The notes beneath the pieces were generated by a model, which was given only the letters and a program-made list of their open reading frames with translations, was not told where the DNA came from and ran no database searches. Shown piece by piece: positions 34,048-45,500 of a stretch of DNA of 64,000 nt. The stretch comes from Scleroderma bovista. Lineage: Eukaryota; Basidiomycota; Agaricomycetes; Boletales; Sclerodermataceae. Both the position numbers and the translations under genes were made by a program. The DNA lies in the NCBI GenBank assembly GCA_037178675.1, contig JAYMGJ010000314.1, positions 124,001-188,000 on the forward strand, read 5' to 3'. Position 1 is the stretch's first letter; each line of letters begins with the position of its first letter.

Positions 34048-35434
34048 TTACTTCCGCTTTGGAGGAAGAGCTGCTAATTTGGCATCAAACCCATGGATGC
34101 CCTCCCTCTCTGCAGGGGTATGATGACTTGTATTGGGGGTTTGAGACCGCCTTTTCGCCGGTCTCCCAACGTCATCATCAGCCTCTAACGCATGCTTCTT
34201 CAATACTGATGGCCAATTTAATGGGAATTCATGTGATTGCGTCTGTTCTGGAGGAGTTGGTCCTCGCATAACCTGATCACAGACACCATCAAATTGCACA
34301 GCTGGTTCATCTGGCTATTGGATGAGCATCTAGATATCCATTACACAAATGCGAAAATACTTACCGGCAGGTGGATTTGATGTTTCCATTTCCTGGGGTG
34401 CTGGGCCTGTGCAGGTGATCATCATGAACGAGATTTTATACAAATAGAAACATACCATGATCGTCGAGGGGATTTTCCTGACCAGTCATTGTTGCATCAT
34501 CCTATAAATATCGGGGATCTTCAGTTATGGCATCCTTTTACATGAGAAGGGAGAGATGCCATACCTGGCTTGGATCTGGGAGGTTTTCCTCTCCATTCCT
34601 GTCATCCTTCCCCCGCTCCCGATCCTGGTCCTCTACATTCTTAGGATGTGTCCCCTCACCATCCCATTCCACCCATGATGATACTTTCCATGGAAAATAA
34701 GTCCATTGTGCATGAGTATATATTTAACACTCACTCCACTGAGGATCCAATTTCTGCGTGTACCAGGTCTCTACCTCTTTCCACAACTTTAAAAAGTCAT
34801 TCTTGGGCACATTGTCGATGTTATACCCATATTTCCTCCCCTCGAGATTGGAGGGAAGGCGTTTAGCATATTTCTCCCAATCTGATGCATGAATAAGTGA
34901 CTGTGTTACAATTAAAGTAGATGGAACATCACCAAATTGAGTGAGAGACATGCGCTCGATGTTCGTAGGACACTGTCTTCTGAACTGTGTCACTGTCTTT
35001 GGATCATGTCGGCCTATGAGGAACTCTGTGATGAGATATTCCTCGTAGTTGCGGCTTTTATGTTGAGGAACCTTCGTAATATCTTCGTTTATGAGGGGGC
35101 GAATGGTCGCCTCAATAACATTGTCGAGGTGGACGAGATTTTTGACGAGGGTCGGAAAGAACTTCGTGAATGACTTTCCACGTCGTGTTTTGTACAAGAG
35201 AAAGAGTTTTATCAGGAGGTAGTACCTCCAGAATGTTGCCTCCAGATATCTGCGATAGAGTTGTGGCAGATAGACACGATGGGACGTCGTAGGAACTTCA
35301 TCGTTGATATTCGTTTGCTTGATCTCGAATATATTTGTATTTTCATCTACATCGTGTATTGTGTACTTGACCTGTGTTATGTACTCCTTCTGGAGTTCAG
35401 TGACAGTTCCCCGTTGCCAGTAGTAGTCAGACAT
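34048..35434 (-). pseudogene. Truncated second copy of the AT-hook/FRRQ gene
   Basis: The start MSDYYWQRGTV at 35434 matches copy 1 (16516-18775), and 34450-35222 is almost identical to it. The penultimate exon is present (REGIHGFDAKLAALPPKRK), but where copy 1 has a donor CAGC/GTAAGT this copy reads AAGCGGAAGTAA: the donor GT is lost and the frame stops at 34048. The AT-hook exon of copy 1 is missing downstream, replaced by array 5. A shortened protein with the FRRQ domain but no AT-hook could still be made, so it may be a functional variant rather than dead. Confidence 0.6.
34450..35222. repeat. Near-identical tract shared with 17791-18563
   Basis: Second member of the 773-bp pair described at 17791-18563: constant offset 16659 bp, one difference noted. 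Direct orientation relative to the first. Flanking coding sequence on the N-terminal side is clearly diverged. Confidence 0.85.
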
Positions 35435-35499
35435 GAGGTTGGAATGTGTTATGAAGTATGTGGATGGTGCAGTGGCAATTGTAGATGACAAAGAATGCT

Positions 35500-37366
35500 T
35501 TCAATGCCACTTTCCTAATATGATCGCTTTGTGTTATTACAGATTTTAAAACCTATTTCAAGTGGCAATGGACGCTTCATCCTCATGTGTAGGTTATTCA
35601 AAAACTCTGGTCCACCATCTACAAACTACCACAGCTAGCTATGGCCGAATATTTTAAGTGTGTTGTTCGGTAACTTTCCATTCCTTCAGTCGTAGTCCCG
35701 CACAAGTCTTATCGTTGATTGGCCGGATCTTCCGGGTCTAATGGTCTCACCCTCAACTCTCTCACCTGCCCACAATGCCTCATCTTGGTTTGCAACTAAA
35801 CATTTTAACTTGCGACCACCATCAGCGCATTAAATAGTGAATAGATCGCTGCTCAATTTTGGGCATATTTGGTGGATTTGTCATTGTTAGTGTCGTTGTA
35901 GTTCCCCTGTGATACCTAGTTACTCCGGAAGCCATGATGTCTGATGGGGTAATCAGGATGGCTGGGATGATGGGTTAGATCTCTTCTCCCGATAATGGTT
36001 CAAGACCCTATGGAGGTGGGCGGCCGCAGAACGGGTGTTCTGTCTTTCTAATCGATATACGATAAGCTGTAAGCCAACAATTGTGTCGTCAGATGAAGCA
36101 TCTTGTGGCGGGGGCGGTGACTCCTCCCGACTCGGGAAGGATGATGGAGTGGGTTCTGTCCTCCCGAAAGAGGCCATTACCAGGAGCTACTGATTAGTTG
36201 GAGAATATAAAGAATATAAGAATAGTAATGGTGGTGGTGGTGGTGGTAGGCATTGTCTACTTTGCAGAGAGCCTGCTGAGCTCTTCAAGACAAATAAAAA
36301 CAGCATATATCATTACAGGCGCTCTACCTACGGGCGAGTGATGCTGGGCGATGAGTCGTGACATAGATACCCTAATCAGCAGCAGCCTTCTCCTCACCGA
36401 AAGTCAAAACATCGACAGGAGGACCTTAATGCCCACCATAGTATCTTTATAGGCTCGCCATCCTGGTCGAGCAGAAATGCAGCCCAAATGGATGGCATGG
36501 CACACATTGAAACACGTGTTTTGGTGAGGCAATGATAGCATTGCGGTTGAGCAGAAAGGCTTGAGCTCCGATGGTGGGCCCGACACATTTTGAAAGGCTC
36601 CTGAGCCCGACGCACACTGAAACATGATGCCAATGCGTTCAGAGTGTCACTGCCGCTACGGCTCGTTGAGAAAGCACAAACAAAAGAACCGCCACGACCG
36701 CACACTGCACAGCATGACATGCCACGGTTGATACCATAGTCACCGGCTCAATCAGCGTATATTTTTGGTTTGAGATACGATATCTTTGATAATGAGAGAG
36801 AGACGATCACCACCCACCCTTTGGTCGCCGAGTGGCACCTGGCAGTTGCGGTCAGGACCCAAGTTGCCAACGAAAGTGCTGGACTGGACCGTCAGTGTGA
36901 CGGTCAGGCTATGATTTGCACGCGAGATTTGCACACGGTTTTTTTTACAGCGAGATTGCATTGTAAGATGTGATGTCTTCGATGGTGAGAGAGCAATGAT
37001 CACCGTGCACGCTTTTGTCGCCGCTCGAGACCCAAGTTGTCAAAAGAAAGTGCAGCAACATGCGGGACGCCATGTCAGTCGTGAAAGCATGACCCATCGA
37101 AGGATCCCTCACCAGCATTTACCGTTCACGCTTTGGTCGCCAAGCGTCACCGCGCAGCTGCTCAAAAGATGGATATGGACGACTAAGATCTGAGCGGCGT
37201 CAACGATGATGCTGAAGTGACGCAAAAGTGATGCTGAAATGACACGGTGGACGCAATTACCACCGAACCGCCGGTATCTGCAGGCTTACAGTATGTAGAT
37301 AGATGTATTATACAATGAAATGTTTGTACATCCACATGACGCATACATAGAGGGTATACATAAAGT
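35500..37366. other. Gene-poor spacer with short imperfect repeats
   Basis: Mostly non-coding. It includes a (GGT)n run at about 36226-36247. About three imperfect copies of a ~70-bp unit around CACGCTTTGGTCGCC and GACCCAAGTTG lie near 36793, 36987 and 37108. One 74-codon minus frame is listed separately. Nothing else is supportable. Confidence 0.45.
35953..36177 (-). CDS. Short hypothetical frame, Ser/Pro-rich start
   Basis: A 74-codon frame starts MASFGRTEPTPSSFPSRE and ends NHYREKRSNPSSQPS. The middle (LIVYRLERQN, AAAHLHRVLNHYRE) looks helical. It may be one exon of a small gene or a chance frame. No family recognised. Confidence 0.25.
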   Translation of the reverse strand: MASFGRTEPTPSSFPSREESPPPPQDASSDDTIVGLQLIVYRLERQNTRSAAAHLHRVLNHYREKRSNPSSQPS

Positions 37367-40032
37367 CTAAACTGCCTTTGGACCACATATACGACGCTGA
37401 ATTCGTTTCTTTTTCATGTAGCGGCCACCTCCTAAGTCAAGGATGTCCGTCGAAGAACAAATACTGATACCTTCGCCAGACACCAGACGTGTATGGTCCC
37501 TCTTCGTGAGGCAGAACGGCTGAAAGTCCTGAGCATCCGTCTCTGAGGGCTCCTGGTTGTTCAGGTACAAACACGTTAGGCGGAGAATCGAGATCACCGC
37601 CTCGTGGTTGAGCGGTGGCACTGTGTTCTCCACAGCGCGAGGTCGCTTGGATCCAGTGAGATAATTGACTTTGACGGGCTCGCGAGTGTTGCGAATGTAC
37701 TGGTGCTGTTCGCGAACAAGTGCAGATAGCGCGCCAACGCATGGAGAGAGTTCGTTGTAGTAATCGGTGATATCGTCGAGGTGGTCGTTAGATGACATAC
37801 AGCCCTCCTTATTATTTGCGAAAACCGCTAAGTCATTACCTTCATACCACCCTTCCAAAGCCAACTTTGTGCACAAATCATTGCGTAACTGGCTTTTCGG
37901 GCCGTTATAAAGTGTGACGATCCAACACAAAACGTAGACGAATGATTCGAGGTCGTGGGCAGGGGTGTGCTGTACTGGTGTATTGGCAGTGCGAAGAAGT
38001 TCCGTAGCCATGAATGGAAGTGTACCCTGTTTATGTGCTGTGAGATCTAGAGAATGATGCTGGTCCACCAGGCTCACCGTACGATCCCCAGGTCCAGCTG
38101 TGCGACCCAATTGATCAACCTTGATCGCATAGTCAAAGTCGATGAGTAAACCCCGTACCCTGACGGTGTCATCGGGGAGTGTTTCCTCGTATATCATGGC
38201 ATTGTTGATGCTGACATCACGATGTAAGTACCCACGCACCCACATCTCCCTGTGGGCTGTTTATCGATCAGAAGTAATATCACGGTGATAAATGATTTCT
38301 TACCGATAACAAGATCAAGGAGACATGTAACAACCTCCAAGGGACTTGCAGCATGCGTGATCGGACGCCCAGCAGGGGTAAGAATGAGTCGTCGGCGAAC
38401 ACGATGGTCGCATTGCCGCTTGAAGAGTGACATGAAGGTTGGAGGGCGACGAAGCGAAGTCGAGTCATCGCGACCGTCCCGCTGAACGGTCCAAGCCTTC
38501 TCCACTTTGGGAACACAATCGACATCCTTCAGCCCTTCGAGAATTTCCTCTTCTAATAATTGGCGCTCGACATTCACCCACGAATCCTTGATTACGAAAA
38601 TTTCTTTTTGATCGCTGCCCGGTGGAACCGACTTAGAAACAAACCAGACGGTAGTGGCACGTCCCCGGATGACACTACTGGAGAAACACTTTGCAACGAT
38701 GAAATATTGCACGCCATCTACATAGATCACAGGGTGGAGTCGGCAATCGAACGTATCTTCCAGGCCCAGCCACGAAGTCTGAGCGAATGTGGCAGCGCAG
38801 AGTGTACGAAGGAGTGGGAGAGGAGATTCATGCAGGTCATACGAGCGGGAGTACACACCCCCAGCGCGATCATACATACATAAGCGATATTTCCTGCTGT
38901 GGAAAGAAAGAGAGTAGGAGAACGCTCTATTGGGTTGCGCGTCGAACATTGCTAGCACTTTGCTTTCGATTTGCACAAAAAGATTTAAGGTTTGTTGTCT
39001 GGAAGTCAGCTCCGCTGTCATGAGCACGTCTGCCCAACCCGGAGGCCCAGTGACTCCATCTGCGGGTCGTCGAACCAAGACGGAATCGGGTTTGAGCAGG
39101 GAATCGCCCGGTAGAGGTTGTGTAGCAGCCACTGAAGACCAGAGTCTCGGAGGGAATTCGTACTTAGGTCGACGAGAGGACCATGATGCAGACACACAGT
39201 GATCTGACGGAACCGAAGACAGAGGGGAGGATGTGGGGGTGGACATATCGGGGGCAACTGTGGTAGGTATGGATGCGTTGGCAGATGCGGTTGCTGTGTT
39301 CAAAGACAATGGTCTTGACATTGATGTACTAGACTCTGTATGTGATTCAGAAGATGGGGAACATAGAGGAGATACATCAGGGGTAGACACAGCGGGAGTT
39401 GATGTTGGCGTCGATGCATTGGCAAGCAGGGGTTGGGTTGGGTTGGGGATGGATGTAGTGGAAGTAAATGTGGCAGGTGCGGATGCGCCACGCTTTGAGG
39501 GTGAGATAGGAGACAATTGCGCGGGTGTAGATGTATCTGTCTTGGAAGGCGAAGAACAGGAGGGATCAGTGGTCCCTAGCAGGACGTCCGTGGTAGAGGA
39601 ACGTTCATCGTCGTGATGGTGGATCAGTGCATCCATAATTGTGCTCATGAATGTACTAAGTTCCTTCTCCTCTTGTCCTGAACTAAGTCTATGCTGGTTC
39701 TCTACTTTATGCAATATTGGTGGCAAATACTGCGTGTTCCACTGCTTCTTGGACGAGTCATATAGCGGCTGCCCGTCGGGTCCCGTCAGCGCATTGAGTA
39801 ATTCAGTATTGGGGACTACCGGTAAAATTTCGTCAGGGAACCAGCAATCTGCGATGATATCTCCCTTATAACAACTGGACGGGACTGCATTCTCGTCGAA
39901 AATGCTGACGCGTAGTTCCGAGTGAAAGCTTTCCTTCAATGCAGGAAGGTCGAAATTCTGAACATTGCGAGGGACTGATGATGTTTTGAATTTTCTAGGT
40001 GTCTCGCTGTTGAATTTGGTTTGTCGTGGCAT
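37367..40032 (-). CDS. FunK1-type fungal protein kinase
   Basis: Two exons, 40032-38304 and 38256-37367, separated by a 47-nt intron, give 872 residues. The acceptor at AAACAG is the one that keeps frame, giving VIAHREMWVRGYLHRD. The catalytic loop is HRDVSINN (588-595) and the metal motif is DFD (616-618) rather than DFG, as is common in FunK1 kinases. GTLPFMATELL is the activation-segment end. The region before it has the FunK1 N-lobe with SVFVI-type strands (IFVIKDSWVN) and a long Ser/Thr/Pro-rich insert (about residues 130-270). The start MPRQTKF is chosen over an in-frame ATG 45 bases upstream because it fits the family better. It appears intact. FunK1 kinases are expanded in Agaricomycetes; substrates are unknown. 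Confidence 0.85.
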
Positions 40033-40139
40033 GTTGGGGACGATGAGGGCAAGGAACCGTGTGAAAACATGCCACATATTTATCCAGCATAGTCACATCA
40101 CAAAGAACTTGGACAAGAATGGAACAACATCACGTGTCC

Positions 40140-40628
40140 TCAAACTTTGCTATCAGCCTTTATAATCACCTTGTTTACAAGGTCCCTGCGTAGTCTGGTG
40201 ACCAGACTGTCTATGAAGCGGTAGTACTTAGTGTAAAGCTGTCGATAGACAGTCTGGTAAAACTGGGTTTGAATTGATATGGGGCCAGGGGTGCCAGTGC
40301 GGAAGTCGCACGATTGGTTCTTGTAGAAGGTGCCGCGACCGTTAGGTCCATTCTGATCTCCACCGCGCCCTCCGTTTCGTCTGTTGGACGGGTAGGGTTC
40401 ATGGCGACGAGTGTTGTCTTGGGTCTGGCCGAAGTTGGCCCTCTCTGAGGTGGTGTGAGCACGGCGGGCCTTACTCGTTGGTAAGTGCTTACGGGTCATG
40501 GTATCCGCAGCGAATCGATCGAAGATGACGCGGGTGAGGTACCTGGACTGTCCTCCGCCGCGCTTGTTCTTCTTCTTTGCACGTTCGGTTTTCGCGAGTC
40601 CGAATGCGGGTGGTAAAGGGTACCGCAT
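40140..40628 (-). CDS. Hypothetical basic RG-rich frame abutting the duplication
   Basis: A minus frame starts MRYPLPPAFGLAKTE exactly at the edge of the WW-gene duplication and reads KKKNKRGGGQSRYLTRVIFD, then RRNGGRGGDQNGPNGRG and a C-terminal TVYRQLYTKYYRFIDSL. Composition (Arg, Gly, Asn) suggests an RNA- or DNA-binding disordered protein, but I recognise no family. It may be an exon of a gene whose 5' part was cut off by the inserted duplicate, or chance. Confidence 0.3.
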   Translation of the reverse strand: MRYPLPPAFGLAKTERAKKKNKRGGGQSRYLTRVIFDRFAADTMTRKHLPTSKARRAHTTSERANFGQTQDNTRRHEPYPSNRRNGGRGGDQNGPNGRGTFYKNQSCDFRTGTPGPISIQTQFYQTVYRQLYTKYYRFIDSLVTRLRRDLVNKVIIKADSKV

Positions 40629-42321
40629 GGCTGCGTAGGTTTCCTGCACTTACTGTTTGCAATTGGAGTATGAAACTGAAGGGTGTTTAGTGTCCAGGAT
40701 GACCCATTTGCCGATTCCAAGCGTGCACCAGCCCAACCAGCTGTGCCAGAGCAGGCTGCTGCGGCGCTCTCACCTGCTGAGACAATCCATGTACCAGAGT
40801 AAGCCCCGTCGTGTATGTGTGTCTGTGCGCGTTTTTTACCGAGCTTGCAGGCCATTCGACCCACGTTCACCAAGAGACGACACGATGATGCCAGTAGCTG
40901 AACCAGTAACAATCCCACTTCGCCCATTCCACGAAGTCATTCCGGCCCGGTCAGTCATGAATGTCCTTTGGGGATGGACTGTTATTTGACGCACCCCATA
41001 GACCCTCTCGTCAAACATCCGGATACAGTCTTGCAGACCGTAGGGACTACCTTAGCAAGGCAGAGTAAGCTCTTCCCCAAAATTCTACCGCACTTTTCCT
41101 GACATCCCTTTTTCAGCGAACGTCGTCCCCTCGTATCCCGTACGTCAACGCCACCCATCGATACTTCCTTCCGCTCCTCCAATCCCCTTGTCACACAACC
41201 CACTCCCCGATGGGCACAACCACCCCAATTCGACGTCAACGGATCCGCAAGGAACTACAGCTACGGGTCAGTCACGACGCCCTACGCCGACCGCGGATGG
41301 TTTGAGTACATACTTCCCCACGGACTCAGATACTTCGGCAACCCGCGTAAAAGCGCAACCACCGACCTCGATCTGCGAAACTTTTCCAAACTCGACCAGG
41401 TCACGAGTGCTATTGATACGGTGGCCAGCGTACCGGAGGGATGCGAAATATGGGTTAGACCGAGCTACAAGGCGACGGGATGGAGGAGACCGAAGACGCC
41501 CGGACGGCTTGTCATTTATTGGGTGGACCATCGGTACCGTCGCATCCTGAACAAGATGCCTTCCGATGATCTGCCCCTGTCGGGAGAAGACGATAGTGCG
41601 TTCTCGTACCTACTTCCTTGATATCAGAGGTGCTCATGTTTTTACAGGGCTCGATGACGAGTTCAGATACTGGTCCTATGTCGAGATGCACCCCGCTCAT
41701 GTCGTTCTTACACGCCCGTCGACACAGGAGGCCGCCGACGCCCTTCATTGGTCCTATACCGATCGGCTTCTTGCGCATCCCCAGCCCATCCAGCCTCTGT
41801 TTAGCCAGGAGGAATGTCAGGAACTCATCAGGCTCCTTAACGGTGCGGCCACGGTGCATCCCTACACTGTCTTGCCGTTTCTGATACATAGTTCCTCCAC
41901 AGATCCTGCCCAGCAATCTAGTCTTTCATACACGCACATGGTCGCGCGAATTCCATTACGAGTCGGTATGTTCTGTTTTTGCATTGACTGCACGGAATCC
42001 CCGTCTAATCTTATACATGCAGCACATTGGCGCCAGGTCCACTTCAGGCCGCACAGACCCCTACCCCGCGACATCAGCCATATGCACACTGCAAAGCACA
42101 CGCCGATCCTCGTGGCCAACGTAGAGGCGGCGTGTGTGCGCTTCGAGGAGCTAGGCGTCCAGTTCAAGAAGCGCCTCACCGATGGTAAGATGAAGAACAT
42201 TGCATTTATCTTGGATCCTGATGGGTGAGTCATCTGCTTGTGTACTAGAATGATTCATGATTGATGCACAGTGGCTGGCAGGTACTGGATTGAGGTTGTA
42301 CCCCATAGGCTCGAAATTTAA
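40629..42321 (+). pseudogene. Chimeric pseudogene: WW-protein segment joined to glyoxalase I C-terminus
   Basis: 40629-42110 is a diverged copy of 1256-2726. It starts at the first exon's splice donor, so the Pro-rich exon is absent. An in-frame TGA (40899-40901, GGA in the parent) breaks the copied reading frame. At 42110 it switches abruptly to [18 protein letters not shown], then [11 protein letters not shown]. After a 57-nt intron (42225-42281) it reads YWIEVVPHRLEI, with stop at 42319-42321. That is the C-terminal end of lactoylglutathione lyase (glyoxalase I), including the Glu of GYWIEVV that normally binds the metal. The glyoxalase N-terminal domain is missing. No complete parent glyoxalase is in the window. 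It is unlikely to make active enzyme. Confidence 0.75.
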
Positions 42322-42574
42322 GTATGCAGGACTGAATTTGAAGGAAGGTTTGTAGTCATACACTCAAAAGCGCATTTACCTGACCACCCATCAATAAGTC
42401 GGAAGGGGGGATTGTTTTAAGAAATGTGTTCTGGTCTGAAAGTACTGTTTCATTTCGAATATGTAAAAACCATACTATGTACAAGTGGAGCGCTAGGAAC
42501 AACAAGCAAATAGCACAAGCTCACGAACAAGATGTTAATAAGTGTACATAAACAAGTCAGGAAGAATAAGGGTA

Positions 42575-45500
42575 CTAACTACCAATCAAAGATGAAAGGG
42601 CATGAAGTGTTCGTCCATCTATACCACCATGGTTCCGAAGAGCTGTTAAAACAGCAGTCGAGTCTTTTGCCACAGCCTTGGCTGCGAGTGCGGATGCAGC
42701 GTTCTCCAGTCGCATGATCAAAGAATCGAGCAACATCATGAATTCGATGTCCGTCATCTTTTCATTCATAGGGGGAAGTAAGACGTTCACGTCACAATGT
42801 TGATATGCAGTTCCATCTTCCACAAGCTCCTGTGTGCCGTTTCGGCTTGGTTCGGCAGGTGGCCTGAAGACGCGTGAGGATGCAAGTGCTTCGAAGCGTA
42901 GACACAATACTGCAAGCTCCTTGATCTGATTCACAGTCCATTGCACCCTGGCAGGTGCCACCGAGGTAGCCATAGACGCTGCGTTCAGCTCCTGCCTCCC
43001 CACCACCTGTGTAGGATATATGAGCGATACCATTTCAGGAGCCTCAAGGCCCTTGAGTTTGATCTCGCCGACGGGGATAACTTCGATTCCCACCCTCCGG
43101 ATTCCATCGATGGCTTGGGGTGGCTGGGACTTTGAGTACTCCGTCGCAGGTCCCATCCTCGTGATGCGGGCGTCAATCTCACGGACGACATCCGCACTGC
43201 ACATGATTTGTCCACCTCCAGCGTGCCCGCAGATTCGGGCAGCACGTATGACCATAGGCCCAAAGTAATCCATCCGATTGGTGATGGGGTCTGGCTCGCA
43301 TACAGGCACACCGCAGTGAAGTCCCATGCGTACGGACAGCCCGCGCGCGATTACGTTGCCCTCAGCATCAGACACCTCCCTACCCTCGTGACATTCCAAA
43401 ATCTCCAATGGCCATTGTTCGTGTAGCAATTGAAGTTGGATAATTAGACACCACCACAACGCAGCAAGAGTCGTTGGGAATGAACACATGAAAGCGTCGC
43501 CTTCCGTCTTGACGACATACCCACCACATATGCGCAGATATCTCCGCAGGAGATTGTTGTGCAGCCGCATCGCAGTCGGCATCCCTGGGTTGGTGTCCCA
43601 AAGCTGTGTGGAGTTGCGAATGTCGGTGAATACCAAACACAAGTGGCCCACCGGAGGTGACACCTCCCCGTCCAGTCTGGCGATCGTTCGATCGGAAATA
43701 TCAGACTTTTTCGCTCCACGTTTCTTCGTCGAGCTGTATGCATCCCGGTCGAGCGCCGTGTCGATGTCAAGCTGCTCTGATTGGAACAAATCCGCAACAC
43801 AAATGACCATGATCATTATGCTGCCATCAGACCCATAGCTGATCGCAAAGTCACGTAGTTTCTGTGCTGCAATCATCGGGTCCGGCATCTCGGGGCGTGC
43901 TATGTCAACGGCTGTTTGGTACGAGATGTAATCCCACAAGCCGCTGTTTGCGATAATGACGAACTCATCTTGCTCTGTAAGTTGTCGCTCGCACATGTCC
44001 GGACGAGAATTTACGACAGGGAAGTCATGAAAGAATCCAAACGCACGAGATGTGTCAAGGGAGCCATGGATGAGGCCTTTGGGAGAGATCCATCCCTCGG
44101 CATTACGGATTCGGTGTGTCTCGTCGCGATCGAAAGGGTCGTGCCTTTTTGAGATGAGCGTCGCGCTGCCATGGCATGATATCACGGCCAACGCCTGACC
44201 CGCATTAGCTACATAGAGTGTCTTCCCGATGAAGTAGAGTACAATTCCTTCCGCGCCGGTGCCCCGATACGATCCGTCGAAGGTGGTCGTCGCGCCAGTC
44301 GATCCGCTAGCTTGGGACATCTTGCGGTGTGATGACACATCAGAATATAAAGAGTCGTGGAGCATCTTGTTCAGCCTCAAGAAGGTCCTCCTCAATGCGT
44401 CGGTCACATTTTCCCCCTTTGTTGTATCCAACTTCTTCAAGTGATCAGTGAACTGATTCACGAAGTTGTCCTGGAGGAACTTGGATAGGTGGTTGTTACT
44501 CAAGGGCGCATGCGTGCGCCCAAACATCGCAAAGACGGCCTGGTCCTGGTCCTGATTTCCCTGAAAGTTCGGGTGAACGAGGTCGAACATAGTAGGGTAT
44601 CCGCTCAGCCCGAGGTTATCGGCAATACCGTATGACATTTTATTCACTTCAGATAGCGATGTACGCACGCGGCGGTTTACGCTCTCGTCTGGAATGTTTG
44701 GGGCAAATGTCGTCGTGACGTCTATCAGGCCCAGCACGCGCAGCTGGTGTAGCTCAGAAAAATCGGCGAGGAGGCGTCTGTTGTCCTCTTCGTCGGTCGA
44801 ACGGCGTTTTACAGCTGTGTTTTCGGGTTTAATTTCCAGCCGTTTGTTTCCAGAGAGGTTGAGGTACTTAAGGTTTTGATTGAAATTCCTGTAGTGCATA
44901 TTAGTACATGCCCAAGCGACGGAAAAGTACAAATACACTTACCAATTCCAATCAAATTCCCAATTATTGATATTATACCTCAGTGCATTGCTACCCACAT
45001 CGAGAACCGTTAGACTCTGCACTTTGCCCAGCTCGTGCGGTAGGGTCTGCAGCTTGTTCCCATTCAAGAACAGCACGGATAGCCGACCTAGCCTGTACAA
45101 ATCTTCCGTTGGGATACATGTGAGCTGGTTCCCACTTAGATAGAGCTCCTCGAGTTTGCACAAGCCCCGAAAGAATGTAGCAGGAATCTCCTGGATATCG
45201 TTAAACGATAGGTTAAGTACGCGCAGCTCTTTCAGGACCATGAATGGGGGAAGAGATTCATTGGTCAGACGATTCTCGCCGACATAGAGGCGCTCGAGCG
45301 AGTACGCGAGCAGTGGAGCTGGCTGGGCAGGTGGCGGATTCTGTAGCGAAGGCTCTGTTAAGAGGTTGCGAACGGCATAATATCGTCTGCTAGGAAGCGC
45401 GGGTGGCACGTCGAGTGTGATGCCAGTGCCAGGAGGGTCATGCCATAATTCCAGTAAGTTTGAAGTGACATTGATCGTGGTGAGCGATGCACAGTTCCAG

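Noticed and set aside
36394..36720. 108-codon Cys/Ser-rich frame on the minus strand
   Set aside because: No splice context or recognisable motif, and it overlaps another frame of similar quality; likely chance.
37712..37723. GCGAACAAGTGC, resembling a satellite half-core
   Set aside because: It lies in the coding sequence of the FunK1 kinase, is partial, and has no second half-site; likely chance.
39233..39616. 127-codon plus-strand frame rich in Val, Asp and Gly
   Set aside because: Antisense shadow of the Ser/Thr/Pro-rich insert of the FunK1 kinase.
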